A DNA stretch of 64,000 nucleotides from Vibrio sp. 16 (GTDB lineage: Bacteria > Pseudomonadota > Gammaproteobacteria > Enterobacterales > Vibrionaceae): contig NZ_OY808997.1 in NCBI RefSeq assembly GCF_963681195.1, positions 2,294,001 through 2,358,000 on the forward strand, given 5' to 3'. Made by a program: the position numbers and the translations under genes. The notes beneath the pieces are model-generated. The model saw only the letters and a program-made list of their open reading frames with translations, made no database searches and was not told the DNA's origin. Shown piece by piece: positions 50,535-60,999 of the stretch; position 1 is the stretch's first letter, and each line of letters begins with the position of its first letter.

Positions 50535-50849
50535 ATGAACGAGACTGAATTTCATCAGTTGGTGGATGTAAAAATGCAAATCATCGAAGAAATGATTGAT
50601 GATTCAGGTGCGGACATCGACTATGAAACGTCTGGCAACGTGATGACGCTCGAGTTTGAAGACCGCAGTCAGATTATCATTAACCGCCAAGAGCCAATGA
50701 AAGAGGTTTGGTTGGCGTCTAAGTCTGGCGGCTTCCACTTTTCTCTGCAAAATGATCAATGGATCTGTTCTAAAACAGGCTTAGAGCTGATTGCGATGGT
50801 AAAGCAAGAATGTGAAAAGCACTGCGCAGAAGAGATCGAGTGGGAATAA
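50535..50849 (+). CDS. cyaY: frataxin homologue CyaY
   Basis: CyaY binds iron and modulates iron-sulfur cluster assembly by IscS. The 104-residue protein is acidic and has the frataxin core ETSGNVMTLEF and IIINRQEPMKEVWLA. GATAGATAGG precedes the ATG. It is divergent from lptM and convergent with cyaA, as in E. coli. Confidence 0.97.
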   Translation: MNETEFHQLVDVKMQIIEEMIDDSGADIDYETSGNVMTLEFEDRSQIIINRQEPMKEVWLASKSGGFHFSLQNDQWICSKTGLELIAMVKQECEKHCAEEIEWE

Positions 50850-50862
50850 ACCCAACGGTACA

Positions 50863-50896
50863 TCAAAAAAGGCCATCATGATGATGGCCTTTTTTA
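50863..50896. terminator. bidirectional terminator between cyaY and cyaA
   Basis: AAAAGGCCATCAT/ATGATGGCCTTTT is a long perfect inverted repeat with A and T runs on both sides, serving both convergent genes. Confidence 0.9.
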
Positions 50897-53422
50897 CGCA
50901 TTTACAATTCTATTTGGCTTGGGACAACCTGCACTATCGCTGCGATATGGCACGATATAGGCTTCACCCTCTTCTGGGCGAACGATTTGATAATACTGCG
51001 GCAAGTTAAAATTAATAAACTTAGATGCAACCTGGCTATCATCCTGAGACGACGTGTAAAAGCCGTTTACACTCGCAATCATCTCATCTTTTTCGCCGCT
51101 AAACTGGTGATAAACTTCGACCCGATTCGACTCATCTAACACATAGATATTGAAACCTTGCTCGTTGTCTTCAAAGAAGAACTGAACGAGACCTTCACTG
51201 GCGAATCCATCAACGATTTCTGGCAACGGATGATCTTGCTCTTTATCGAGCATCAGCAGCGGCGAGCCCTTCAGTTTATTCGTTGAGATACTGCGGTAGA
51301 AGTCGACTGAATTTTCAAGCATTTGTACTGACACGCCACGACGTTCAAAGAACAAGCCGTAGGTTTGCTGCCCAATACGCAACGCTTTGAAACGGCGACG
51401 CTTCTCTTGCTCCACCGGTTTCAAACGTAAATCGATACACTCGGCAAGCAGTTGGTAAACCATGTTTCGCATCACGCCGCGCAAGTTCTTGCTGTAGCAG
51501 AACACATCCACCGATTCAGGCGGTAACGCATCTTGGTGCATTTTGCCTAATACGGTTTTCAGCGCGTCTAGCATCGCTGTTTCACCCTTAAAGTGAAGCG
51601 TGCGCACTTCTTGCCATGAGTTTCGATACACTAAATCGACACTGCCTACCAGACACTTTTGCTCAGGTCCGAAGCTGAAAATATCCATGCTCTTTGGATC
51701 AAGCTTTAGAGATTTGCCACCGAGCTGAGCCGTTGGATCCTCTTCAAAGTTGATGAACATCGCGAGCTGACTAATTTCACAAGGGCTGGCTAGGGCTTGC
51801 ATCGTTGGGCGACGTTTACGCAGCGAAAACGTGTTACGTAAATCACTCACCATCTGATAGAACTTGTCGATGTCTAAATGCGCATCACGGACGACAGAAT
51901 GCAAACGTGTCGACTCCGTAATCATGCCATTAAAGAACGACCAAGCGACTAACTTACTGAGGTATTCGTTATGCTCTAGCGGAGATTGACCAATAATGCG
52001 GTGCGGGGTAAGCGGCTGCTTGTACAGGTACCAGCCCTGTTTATTGGTGCGTCCAGGACGAACTTCAATAAAGGTCAGATCGGGCTCGTGCAAATCTGGA
52101 GAGATTTGCGGATTCAACAAGGTAATTTTACCCGGTAGAACTTCAAATGCCGCATACAGCTTACGCGCCAGAATACTGATGTCTTGAGGACTAATCGCGG
52201 ACGTGATGTCATTGCGTCGAGCAAATTGAATCAGATTACGGTAGCTTTGCATCAACGCATCAAGTAATGCGTGATGCACCACTTTGACTTGCTCAACTTT
52301 CCAATTACGGCGATCGTCTAACTCACGAATGACGCTGTCATCCCATCCCCAGTTGTTGACCATGTCACGCAGCGCTTCACGACGCCAAGCCACCGAGCCA
52401 ACGCTTGGTTCGCGAGACAATTTCTCATGCGTTTTCAGATAGAAACAGCGGCGAACCAAATCAAGACGAGTATCATCACCAATACGTTCTAGGTATCGGG
52501 TCACCTTCTCAAGCATTAAGTAATACGCGTCCATGCCATAAAGATCGGGCTCATGAGCAAAAAAACGACGTTTAGTATCAAGGCTTAATAGCTGAGTGTT
52601 CGGGTATTCCCAAGAGTATGCTTCAAGCAAAATGGCTTTCAGCACCGACTTATAAGGCGAGTCGATACTTTTGTACAACTGCCACAAGTTAGAGCCGAAA
52701 TATTCTTCCGCTGGAATACGATTCAATTTACCAAAATCGATCCACTGTGAGCAGTCAATGTAGCCTTTGTTGCAAAGATCGTGAACGTAATCGTCATAAC
52801 ACTCTTCCATTTCTGGAGGAACGATTTGCCATAGTAGGCGCATACCAGCAAGGCGCACCGCACTACGATAAAACTCATCAAGTAACAACAGGTGTTGAGA
52901 TGAACCACAGTTGTCGCCCGTCATCTCTTCCGAATGATTGGAACGAAAACGCTCCTCATCCATTAAAAAGAAGTTCGCTTCGACACCCTGAGTTTGTGCC
53001 CAATCAGTAATCAATAGGCATTTGTTAGTCAGAGACTCTCGTGCATCTTTATCCATGTCCGGCGACACACAAACCCAAATATCCAAATCACTTGAAGTGC
53101 TTTGGCCAATCGAGGATGTGCTGCCCATGGTGTATAGACCAAGTATGGCCGGCGTTTCGCTAGTAGCTAATGATTGACCTATCGTCAGTTCGGTGTCATC
53201 AACAAACTGACGCTGAACATCATTAAACTCAAATTGGCGAATACCGTAAGGAACGTGATCATCGTAGTAACCGGGAATAACCGGATGATTGAAATGCAGT
53301 AAGGTAGGAATAAGGTGGAATACACGCTGACTTTGCAAATCCATAAGAGCCAGCGCACGTTCAGTACGTTGCTGGTTTAGGTTATCAAGTCTTTGAATTA
53401 ACGTTTTCGTGTAAGCCTGCAA
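50894..53422 (-). CDS. cyaA: class I adenylate cyclase
   Basis: CyaA makes cyclic AMP from ATP and is stimulated by phosphorylated enzyme IIA-Glc through its C-terminal half. The 842-residue protein has the nucleotidyltransferase core GSTSSIGQSTSSDLDIW (100-116) with Asp112 and Asp114. The start is TTG (53422) after AAGGA, and E. coli cyaA also starts with TTG, a conserved brake on expression. A CRP-like site lies 68 bases upstream, so the product would feed back on its own gene. Confidence 0.96.
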   Translation of the reverse strand: MQAYTKTLIQRLDNLNQQRTERALALMDLQSQRVFHLIPTLLHFNHPVIPGYYDDHVPYGIRQFEFNDVQRQFVDDTELTIGQSLATSETPAILGLYTMGSTSSIGQSTSSDLDIWVCVSPDMDKDARESLTNKCLLITDWAQTQGVEANFFLMDEERFRSNHSEEMTGDNCGSSQHLLLLDEFYRSAVRLAGMRLLWQIVPPEMEECYDDYVHDLCNKGYIDCSQWIDFGKLNRIPAEEYFGSNLWQLYKSIDSPYKSVLKAILLEAYSWEYPNTQLLSLDTKRRFFAHEPDLYGMDAYYLMLEKVTRYLERIGDDTRLDLVRRCFYLKTHEKLSREPSVGSVAWRREALRDMVNNWGWDDSVIRELDDRRNWKVEQVKVVHHALLDALMQSYRNLIQFARRNDITSAISPQDISILARKLYAAFEVLPGKITLLNPQISPDLHEPDLTFIEVRPGRTNKQGWYLYKQPLTPHRIIGQSPLEHNEYLSKLVAWSFFNGMITESTRLHSVVRDAHLDIDKFYQMVSDLRNTFSLRKRRPTMQALASPCEISQLAMFINFEEDPTAQLGGKSLKLDPKSMDIFSFGPEQKCLVGSVDLVYRNSWQEVRTLHFKGETAMLDALKTVLGKMHQDALPPESVDVFCYSKNLRGVMRNMVYQLLAECIDLRLKPVEQEKRRRFKALRIGQQTYGLFFERRGVSVQMLENSVDFYRSISTNKLKGSPLLMLDKEQDHPLPEIVDGFASEGLVQFFFEDNEQGFNIYVLDESNRVEVYHQFSGEKDEMIASVNGFYTSSQDDSQVASKFINFNLPQYYQIVRPEEGEAYIVPYRSDSAGCPKPNRIVNA

Positions 53423-53758
53423 GGGAGAGTCCTTGGTTATTTACCTATCGTGTACCCTGAACAAAAAGCGTTCTAAAGCACCGCTGAAATGTGATCAATC
53501 TAACACTTTTATTTGTATTGGTAAAGAATTGTACGATCGAATCGACATTATAATCCGTCATTAACCACTGTGGCATTAGTGTGGTACGGAACCTAAGTTA
53601 ATTATAATAGCGAATCATACAAACGAGACATTAATCACACTCTTTTGATGATTTTATGCTAGCTCGCTTACCATCCTCCCTCCTCGCGAGATTGCAGTAA
53701 TACTTTTCAACGTACAGTGGTAGGATTAAGCATTATTTAAAACCACTAGCAGAACATC
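53423..53758. other. divergent promoter region of cyaA and hemC
   Basis: These 336 bases hold no gene. A CRP-like site (53490-53505) faces cyaA. A perfect TATAAT at 53549-53554 is a candidate -10 for hemC, although no good -35 is placed correctly. The GC-poor stretch 53560-53640 lies between. Confidence 0.5.
53490..53505 (-). promoter_or_regulatory. CRP-cAMP binding site before cyaA
   Basis: On the minus strand TGTTAGATTGATCACA matches TGTGA-N6-TCACA at nine of ten positions, and it closely resembles the CRP site of the E. coli cyaA P2 promoter. It fits repression of cyaA by CRP-cAMP. Confidence 0.78.
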
Positions 53759-54697
53759 ATGACTCAATCTTCTCCAATTCGTATCGCTACACGAAAAAGT
53801 CCTCTCGCACTATGGCAAGCATACTTTGTAAAAGACGCTCTACAAGCCGCTCATCCAGGCCTTGAAGTAGAGTTAGTAACGATGGTAACGAAAGGTGACA
53901 TCATTCTTGATACACCGTTAGCGAAAGTGGGGGGCAAAGGCCTATTTGTCAAAGAGCTTGAAGTCGCCATGCTAGAAGGCCGTGCTGATTTAGCAGTCCA
54001 TTCGATGAAAGATGTTCCAGTAGACTTCCCAGAAGGTCTTGGGCTAGTCACGATTTGTGAACGAGAAGACCCACGCGACGCTTTTGTCTCCAACACCTAC
54101 AACAACATTGACGAACTGCCACACGGAGCGGTTGTCGGCACCTGTAGCTTACGTCGTCAATGTCAGATTAAAGAGTATCGACCAGACTTGGTCATCAAAG
54201 AGCTAAGAGGCAATGTAGGCACTCGCTTAGGAAAACTTGATGCCGGAGAGTACGACGCAATCATTCTCGCCGCAGCGGGATTGAAACGCCTAGAACTTGA
54301 AGAGCGCATTCGTAGCTTTATTGAACCAGAGCAATCCCTACCCGCGGTAGGACAAGGTGCGGTTGGCATCGAGTGTCGCCTCGACGACGAGCGCTTAATC
54401 AAGCTCCTAGAGCCATTAAATCACCAAGACACCGCCGATCGCGTGTTATGCGAACGCGCAATGAACCTAACACTGGAAGGCGGATGTCAAGTTCCGATCG
54501 GCAGCTACGCACTACTAGACGGTGATGAGATTTGGTTGAGAGCTCTGGTTGGCGAGCCTGATGGTTCAGAGATTGTCCGCGGTGAAATCAAAGGCGCGCG
54601 AGCTGACGCAGAAAACTTAGGCGTCACCTTGGCAAATCAGTTGCTTGACAAGGGTGCCCGCGAAATTCTGACCAAGCTCTACGCTGATCACGAGTAA
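53759..54697 (+). CDS. hemC: hydroxymethylbilane synthase (porphobilinogen deaminase)
   Basis: HemC joins four porphobilinogens into hydroxymethylbilane for heme and siroheme. The 312-residue protein has [14 protein letters not shown] at the start, the dipyrromethane-cofactor cysteine Cys243 (EGGCQVPIG) and [13 protein letters not shown] binding residues. It heads a four-gene operon, hemCDXY, which faces cyaA across a shared promoter region. Confidence 0.98.
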   Translation: MTQSSPIRIATRKSPLALWQAYFVKDALQAAHPGLEVELVTMVTKGDIILDTPLAKVGGKGLFVKELEVAMLEGRADLAVHSMKDVPVDFPEGLGLVTICEREDPRDAFVSNTYNNIDELPHGAVVGTCSLRRQCQIKEYRPDLVIKELRGNVGTRLGKLDAGEYDAIILAAAGLKRLELEERIRSFIEPEQSLPAVGQGAVGIECRLDDERLIKLLEPLNHQDTADRVLCERAMNLTLEGGCQVPIGSYALLDGDEIWLRALVGEPDGSEIVRGEIKGARADAENLGVTLANQLLDKGAREILTKLYADHE

Positions 54698-54702
54698 TCG
54701 AT

Positions 54703-55446
54703 ATGGCAGTTTTGGTCACCCGACCTGGTGAGCAGGGCCACGCCTTATGCCAACAGCTCCATGATGCAGGGATAACAGCCCTGCATCATCCAATTATCTC
54801 TATCCAGCCCGGAAGTGAACTTCCGACTCTCCCTGACCACTTGGCAGAGTGTGAAATCGTGATTGCGGTCAGTCAACATGCGGTGACCTTTAGCCATCAA
54901 GCTCTTCAGTATCAGAACCAAGTATGGCCAGATCGCGTCACTTACCTTGCCGTTGGTCAAAAAACTGCACATGTTTTAAGCAAAGTTACGCAACAAAAAG
55001 TACACTATCCGCAGATTGGAGACAGTGAGCATCTATTGCTGCTGGATATGCTTTCCCGAGTGAAAGGTAAAAAGGTTGTTATTCTACGAGGCAATGGTGG
55101 GCGAGAACTCATTTATGACACACTCATAGAGCGCGGTGCCACGGTAGACTATGTCGAAACCTATAAGCGAGAAAACATTACTTTCCGCTCAGATTTACTG
55201 GTTCCAATCTGGCAAGATAAGCAAATTACACAGTTAGTCATCACCAGTTCAGGTCAGCTATGCCATTTTGTTGATCAGCTATCCGCCTCACAACGGGTAT
55301 GGCTCTGTGGGTTGCAACTCTTTGTACCCAGTGAACGCATTGTACAAGAGGCACTGAAGTTAGGGTTCGAAAAGGTTATCAATACCCATAGTGCTTCAAA
55401 TAAAGATTTGTTGGCTGCTCTAAGGTCAACGACAACAGGACAATAA
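54703..55446 (+). CDS. hemD: uroporphyrinogen-III synthase
   Basis: HemD cyclises hydroxymethylbilane to uroporphyrinogen III. The 247-residue protein has two alpha/beta lobes with the family patterns MAVLVTRPGEQG, FSHQAL, RGNGGRELI and TSSGQL. The sequence is poorly conserved in this family, and location after hemC with a five-base gap supports the call. Confidence 0.95.
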   Translation: MAVLVTRPGEQGHALCQQLHDAGITALHHPIISIQPGSELPTLPDHLAECEIVIAVSQHAVTFSHQALQYQNQVWPDRVTYLAVGQKTAHVLSKVTQQKVHYPQIGDSEHLLLLDMLSRVKGKKVVILRGNGGRELIYDTLIERGATVDYVETYKRENITFRSDLLVPIWQDKQITQLVITSSGQLCHFVDQLSASQRVWLCGLQLFVPSERIVQEALKLGFEKVINTHSASNKDLLAALRSTTTGQ

Positions 55447-55449
55447 ACA

Positions 55450-56655
55450 ATGACAAGTAAAAATAAAAACGATCACATTGAACCTGAGAAAGAAAACAAC
55501 TCTGTGAAAGACGAAGCCGCTCAAAAGGAAAACATTGAAGCGACGGAATCTACACAGACGCCAAATGAAAGCAGCGCAGCGCCAGCCGAGCCAAAGCAAG
55601 AAGAAGCGCCTGTTTTTGAAGAAAAGCAAGGCAAACGCGGAGTAAAACTCGGTACGGTTGCGATCATTTTGTCACTTATTTTCGGTGGCGGTTTAACCTT
55701 TTATATGCAGCAGAAAAATGCACAGTATCAAGCGCAAATTGATGCTTTGCAAAAGCAGCTCAGCCAAACTCAAACCTCTATTGAGCAAGACCTCAGCGCC
55801 ACCAAGCAAGCTGCAATTGCTCAAGCAATTGAGATTACTCACCGCGCAGAAACAGTGCTTGAGCAACAGCAGAAGAGTATCGAGAGCTTACAACTAGCCA
55901 TCGCTGATGTGAAAGGACGCCGTCCAAATGATTGGCTATTGGCTGAAGCCGACTACCTCGTAAAACTGGCAGGACGCAAATTGTTCCTCGAGCATGATGC
56001 CGTTAGCGCTACCAAACTGATGGAAAGCGCGGATCAACGTATCGCGGCACTGAACGACCCAAGTTTAGTGCCACTGCGCAAAGCGATGGCCAATGACATC
56101 ACGAAACTCAAGTCGATTCCGTTGATCGACCGCGAAGGTTTGGTCCTACGTTTAACCTCCCTTCAACAACAAGTCGATCAACTGCCGTTAGCGAACGCCC
56201 TGCTACCCGAAGCTCAGCAAGTCGAGCAACGTAAAGTATCTGAAGATATCTACGATTGGCAGGATAACTTGATGACCTCGCTAAAAGATTTTTCCGAGAA
56301 CTTCATCACTTTCCGAACTCGAGATGGTAACGTAATCCCACTACTTTCACCTCAACAGCACTTCTACTTGAAAGAGAACATCAAGGCGAAGCTCGAAACC
56401 GCAATTAAGGCAGTCTACGTTGAACAGCAAGAAATTTACTCAACGGCACTGACTACCGCAGACAAATGGTCGAGCACATTCTTTAATCAAGATGCAAACA
56501 GCGTCATTGAGTTTAATAAGACGCTCGAAAGCTTGAGCAAGCAAAATATCCATGTCGATTACCCAGTCAAGCTAGAGACACAGCAACAGTTGTCTGATGT
56601 CATTCGCGATCGCTTGCGTCGTGAAGTCACTACCCTGATCACGGAGGAGAAATAA
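55450..56655 (+). CDS. hemX: HemX-type uroporphyrinogen-III C-methyltransferase-like membrane protein
   Basis: The 401-residue protein has an acidic lysine-rich cytoplasmic N-terminus, one membrane helix (about 61-82, GTVAIILSLIFGGG) and a coiled-coil periplasmic domain. The older methyltransferase label is probably wrong for HemX; its task is not known. It overlaps hemY by one base (TAATG), so the two are coupled. It is normally found in hemCDXY as here. Confidence 0.92.
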   Translation: MTSKNKNDHIEPEKENNSVKDEAAQKENIEATESTQTPNESSAAPAEPKQEEAPVFEEKQGKRGVKLGTVAIILSLIFGGGLTFYMQQKNAQYQAQIDALQKQLSQTQTSIEQDLSATKQAAIAQAIEITHRAETVLEQQQKSIESLQLAIADVKGRRPNDWLLAEADYLVKLAGRKLFLEHDAVSATKLMESADQRIAALNDPSLVPLRKAMANDITKLKSIPLIDREGLVLRLTSLQQQVDQLPLANALLPEAQQVEQRKVSEDIYDWQDNLMTSLKDFSENFITFRTRDGNVIPLLSPQQHFYLKENIKAKLETAIKAVYVEQQEIYSTALTTADKWSSTFFNQDANSVIEFNKTLESLSKQNIHVDYPVKLETQQQLSDVIRDRLRREVTTLITEEK

Positions 56656-57833
56656 TGTTTCGTATCATTTTCCTCTTTGTCATATTGGGAGCGGGCTTGT
56701 TTGCCGGCACACAATATGCGGGTCAGCAGGGCTACGTGCTGATCTCAATCGCAAACAAAACCATTGAAATGAGTGTCACCACACTTGTTATCTTTATCAT
56801 TGCCGCCCTTGCCACTCTGTTTGCCTTAGAGTTCTTTATCAAAAAAGCCCTTTCTGCAAGCTCCGCGACCTGGAACTGGTTCAGCGTTCGTAAGATGCGT
56901 CGTTCTCGTCGCTACACTAACGAGGGTATCATCAAGCTACTCGAAGGCGACTTTAAGTTGGCGGAGAAGAAAGTCACCCGTTGGGCAAACCACCACGATA
57001 TGCCTTTGCTCTGTTATCTCGTCGCGTCTGAAGCTGCGCAAGGTATGGGAGAGAGTGACAAGCGCGATCGCTACCTAGAACTCGCCTCCCAGCAAGAAAA
57101 CTCGCTCTTAGCGGTCGAACTCACACGAGCCAAGCAACAAGTTCGCGAATCAGATTTCACTGCGGCTCTCGAAACCTTAACCACACTGAAAGCAAGCTAC
57201 CCTACCAACACCATCGTGCTCAACTTGCTTAAGTCGGTCTACATCGAACTTAAACTGTGGCAACCGTTACTGGATGCACTACCAAACTTAGTCAAAGCGA
57301 AGATCATCAGTAAAGATGAGCAGGCTCAGCTAACACAGCGTGCTCAATGTGGTTTGTTGGCAGAAGTTGCGGAACAAAAAGGCAGCGAGGGCCTTGTCAG
57401 CCATTGGAACAACTTACCGCGTAAACTGAAAAGTGATAGCCATCTGGTCGAATGTTTTGCAAAGCAGTTGATCTCAAGAAAAGCGGATAACGAGGCCTTT
57501 ACTCTAATCAAAGAGAACATCAAGAAACATCCAAATTCCTCGCTTTACGCACTGCTGCCAGAAATGAATCTAGCAGATAGCCATCCAGCTATTGTCTTCT
57601 TAGAGACGGTCCTAAACAAAGATGGTAACAACGCAGAAGCACACAGCGCACTGGCTCAATTCCACCTTCGAAATGAAAAGTGGAGCGAAGCTCAGCAGCA
57701 CTTAGAGAAGGCATTATCACTGCGTCCCAATGTCTCTGACTATGCCTACCTTGCAGATGCGTTAGAGAAACAAAATCTCACAAAAGCCGCACACGAAGTC
57801 TCTCGAAAAGCGCTGACACTCGTCCAAGCGTAG
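56655..57833 (+). CDS. hemY: HemY family membrane protein with TPR repeats
   Basis: The 392-residue protein has two N-terminal membrane helices (about 3-24 and 38-63) and a cytoplasmic tetratricopeptide region (about 85-385). It belongs to the enterobacterial HemY family, which is not the Bacillus protoporphyrinogen oxidase despite the same name, and may help late porphyrin handling. It ends the hem operon, with a terminator after it. Confidence 0.93.
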   Translation: MFRIIFLFVILGAGLFAGTQYAGQQGYVLISIANKTIEMSVTTLVIFIIAALATLFALEFFIKKALSASSATWNWFSVRKMRRSRRYTNEGIIKLLEGDFKLAEKKVTRWANHHDMPLLCYLVASEAAQGMGESDKRDRYLELASQQENSLLAVELTRAKQQVRESDFTAALETLTTLKASYPTNTIVLNLLKSVYIELKLWQPLLDALPNLVKAKIISKDEQAQLTQRAQCGLLAEVAEQKGSEGLVSHWNNLPRKLKSDSHLVECFAKQLISRKADNEAFTLIKENIKKHPNSSLYALLPEMNLADSHPAIVFLETVLNKDGNNAEAHSALAQFHLRNEKWSEAQQHLEKALSLRPNVSDYAYLADALEKQNLTKAAHEVSRKALTLVQA

Positions 57834-57849
57834 AGTAACCAGACAAACA

Positions 57850-57877
57850 AAACCGGCCGCTGAGCCGGTTTTTTTGT
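57850..57877 (+). terminator. terminator of the hemCDXY operon
   Basis: AACCGGC and GCCGGTT form a stem, followed by a run of seven T, 17 bases after the hemY stop. Confidence 0.88.
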
Positions 57878-58005
57878 ACCTGCTAGCTTGGCTAGTCGAT
57901 ATGCTAATGCTCAGTAAACAAAGCAAGTTTTCTGTCTTGGGTTGCAAAATAAAGACCTGCGATTCAGTACTATAGATAGGCATTGCTTATTGAAAGGACT
58001 CATCA

Positions 58006-60585
58006 ATGGAACTTGTGGGATTGCTACTAGGTCTTCTTCTCATTATCGTCATTTTGGTTTCACCACTAATGAGTCTATGGGCTTGTAGAAAAATCATAAA
58101 ACTAGAAAGCCGAGTTCACGAGCTCGAACAATTAGCCAGTGTTCGTCAACCTCAAAAACAAGCGCAAAGCACTCAACAAGACACCCCATCTTATCAATCT
58201 CCAAAAGTACCTCTCCCTAGAGCAAAAGTGGAGCCTGCCATAAGAGCAGCAAAGCCTGTAGCAAAAGTGGATACCACGAAAACCGAATGGTTTGATAACA
58301 CCCTGAGTCACATAAAAAAGAACTGGCTTATTTGGATTGGCGGGATCGCCATGGTGATAGGTGCTGGCTACTTAGTACAAGCCATTGGCAGCAACTTCAT
58401 TCTTACGCCGATTGCACGCACAGCACTCGCAGTAACTATCTCTCTGATCTTTTTTGCCGCAGCAGAATGGCTGCATCATAAGATCGGTAGGACTGAGCGC
58501 CATCTATTCCATGCAAAAGTAGATGCCTACATTCCAGCAGTTTTGTATGCGACGGGCATGAGCGGTCTCTACGCGACCATCTGCTTCAGTGCAATTGTCT
58601 ATCAACTGATACCCCCGCCTATCGCGCTCACCGCAATAGGCATTCTAGCAATAGCTGCGATTGCACTCAGTCTGCGTATGGGGCCACTAATGATAGCCCT
58701 AGGGTTATTTGGGGGCTACAGTGCGCCACTTTGGATTGGAGGAGAGGATCCCAGCTACCTATTACTAAGTGCTTACATTACAACGATTACCGCTGCAGGC
58801 TTAATGATACGACGCTTTATACGACCACATTGGTTAATCTGTTCTGTCACCACAGGCCAAGTCCTATGGCTGCTTCTCATCAGTATCGATATCACGCAAG
58901 AGCAATCGTTAATCTGGTTTATCTTATTTATCCCTGTATCCGTCTATCTGCTTATTTTTATTCCCCATCTAGGCTGGAGGTTAGAAAAGCCAATCCGAGT
59001 CAAAGAAGTCTACAACCACCCACTCATCGCTGCTACTTTGCTGGCACTCGTAACCTCAATAACACTAGCTCGGATTGATATAAACCAGCCTCAAGCCGTT
59101 CTTCTTTTCCTTTTCCCTGTCGCATTGCTCATTTTTCCGATGATGAAAAGCCGGGCCGCTCCGCGAGTGCTTAGTCTAGTCACCTTAGTTGCGATGGCTA
59201 TCACAGAACACATTAGTGTGACACTCACCAATCAAATCGATGAACCGGGCGGAAGGCTTGTCTGGATAGCTACGGGAGGGGTCATTGTCTTAGTTGGCGC
59301 TCGAACCATAGGGCAGTACTTTCTGGGAGATCGGAAACCGATGAGCTATTGCTTAGCCCTCTTATCGCTTCCGTGCATGCTGATTGGCTCTCAGCTTTAC
59401 ATTAACCTTCATTATTCGAACTTGTTGGGAACATGGAGTTCATTTAGCTTAATTCTGGGGCTAGGGTTTGTGGCTAGCTCCCATAGCTTCAAGCAGTTGC
59501 AACAAGAATCTTCTACCGTATTACATCTCATCATAGCGTCAACATGCTACTGTTTGCTTCCTGCAGATTGGTTTACGCTAGCAGTGTCCATTCAGGTGCT
59601 TCTTGCATCGTCTCAGTACCGCTTCGATCACCTCAAACCTAATCTATGGCTGATAAAAGGGCTTGTTGGACTGCTCACTATACGCCTTACATTGTTACCC
59701 TTTGTCTCAGCATGGCAGGTGACAAGTCTTCCTGAATCAATCACACTAATAACAAGCTTTTTGCCGGCACTCATCTTACTCCAATGGTCAGGTAGGATAC
59801 TCGAACCACTTGTCCCTAACTTAAAGCAGTGGCTAGAAGTCACCTGTCTCAATTTGAGCGCTTTACTGATTTTTAGCCAATCGAACTTCTTGCTACTAGG
59901 TAGTTATAATTTCATAGCCGATTTTGACTTCCGTTCCGTTAGTTTATTCACTCTCCAAAGTTTGGCTGTGTTTGCCATCTATAGCCTAAAAGCTCGAAGT
60001 ACGCGCTTTACTGCAAACTTGTATCTTTATGTATCATACATAATGCTGGCGATAGCCATCACTTTAAGCGTGGCACTCAACACCGTCTATCAGCCTTTTC
60101 TAGGTTTGAACATATCTGGGGAGGCAAAACCTATTGTTAACTGGCTATCGGTAGGTTGGCTCCTGCCCGGACTACTCTCGATTACTATAGGTAAAAGACT
60201 AAGGACTCCTTTGAAGCCCGCTTATTTCTACTGGGCGTCCTCTATTCAAATTGGGCTTTGGGCCATTTATTCCATACGCCAGTTCTGGCAAAAGGGAAGT
60301 ATGAGCATTAATGCACCAACCAGCATGGCAGAGCTATTTAGCTACACCGCACTCTTTATTTTTGTCGGTGCAACAGTCACTTATAATGGCGCCCAACGTT
60401 CAGATACAAGGCTACAAAAAGTAGGGCTGCTCGTACTAGGAGTAGCGGTGTGCAAAGTGTTCTTGATTGATACATCCAACTTGGAAGGGTTGTGGCGAGC
60501 CATTAGTATGTTGGGGCTAGGAGCAAGCTTGGTTGGGCTTGGATGGTTGTTCCAGAGATTGCGCAGTAAAAATATTGTGCTGTAA
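58006..60585 (+). CDS. DUF2339 polytopic membrane protein
   Basis: The 859-residue protein has an N-terminal membrane helix (about 3-22), a charged coiled-coil and linker (about 28-100) and then more than twenty predicted helices, the layout of DUF2339 proteins. The conserved early block WIGGIAMVIGAGYLVQAIG fits. Its function is unknown; a link to cell envelope polymers has been suggested for some relatives only by gene context. GAAAGGACT precedes the ATG. It sits between the hem operon and an rRNA operon with no partner gene. Confidence 0.88.
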   Translation: MELVGLLLGLLLIIVILVSPLMSLWACRKIIKLESRVHELEQLASVRQPQKQAQSTQQDTPSYQSPKVPLPRAKVEPAIRAAKPVAKVDTTKTEWFDNTLSHIKKNWLIWIGGIAMVIGAGYLVQAIGSNFILTPIARTALAVTISLIFFAAAEWLHHKIGRTERHLFHAKVDAYIPAVLYATGMSGLYATICFSAIVYQLIPPPIALTAIGILAIAAIALSLRMGPLMIALGLFGGYSAPLWIGGEDPSYLLLSAYITTITAAGLMIRRFIRPHWLICSVTTGQVLWLLLISIDITQEQSLIWFILFIPVSVYLLIFIPHLGWRLEKPIRVKEVYNHPLIAATLLALVTSITLARIDINQPQAVLLFLFPVALLIFPMMKSRAAPRVLSLVTLVAMAITEHISVTLTNQIDEPGGRLVWIATGGVIVLVGARTIGQYFLGDRKPMSYCLALLSLPCMLIGSQLYINLHYSNLLGTWSSFSLILGLGFVASSHSFKQLQQESSTVLHLIIASTCYCLLPADWFTLAVSIQVLLASSQYRFDHLKPNLWLIKGLVGLLTIRLTLLPFVSAWQVTSLPESITLITSFLPALILLQWSGRILEPLVPNLKQWLEVTCLNLSALLIFSQSNFLLLGSYNFIADFDFRSVSLFTLQSLAVFAIYSLKARSTRFTANLYLYVSYIMLAIAITLSVALNTVYQPFLGLNISGEAKPIVNWLSVGWLLPGLLSITIGKRLRTPLKPAYFYWASSIQIGLWAIYSIRQFWQKGSMSINAPTSMAELFSYTALFIFVGATVTYNGAQRSDTRLQKVGLLVLGVAVCKVFLIDTSNLEGLWRAISMLGLGASLVGLGWLFQRLRSKNIVL

Positions 60586-60846
60586 TCGGATGCTTATCGT
60601 GAGTGGTTTTCCATACTTCCAATACCAAACAAAGACTCTGTATATGTTGGGAAGAAGATGGATAAAGCCCTCGAACAGTGAAGATCTTTCTTACAGCAGG
60701 ACTTCCCAACTTAACAGCAAGCCACGAGGCTAAAGAAAGAAATAAGCCCCGTAGTTTCAAGTGACACTTATCCATAAATGGTAGGCTCGATGGTCCAATA
60801 CTCCAGCCCCGAAAAAGTGTGCAGTATTTTCGGAAATCTAAAACGT

Positions 60847-60877
60847 AAAAAAGCCCTAGTCTTTCGACTAGGGCTTA
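60847..60877 (-). terminator. terminator of the second rRNA operon
   Basis: AGCCCTAGTC and GACTAGGGCT form a perfect stem with a short loop, and six T follow on the minus strand. It lies just after the tRNA-Asp gene. Confidence 0.92.
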
Positions 60878-60883
60878 GATAAG

Positions 60884-60960
60884 TGGCGGAGTGGACGGGA
60901 CTCGAACCCGCGACCCCCGGCGTGACAGGCCGGTATTCTAACCAACTGAACTACCACTCC
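60884..60960 (-). tRNA. tRNA-Asp (anticodon GTC)
   Basis: On the minus strand the gene starts GGAGTGGTAGTTCAG and ends with TCCGCCA. The anticodon loop reads CTGTCAC, and the T-loop has GGTTCGAGTCC. The CCA end is encoded. It is the distal gene of the rRNA operon, just before the terminator, as in several Vibrio rrn operons. Confidence 0.98.
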
Positions 60961-60999
60961 GCAGTGGCGTACTCGCTACAAGCAAGTGTCCATAATTTA

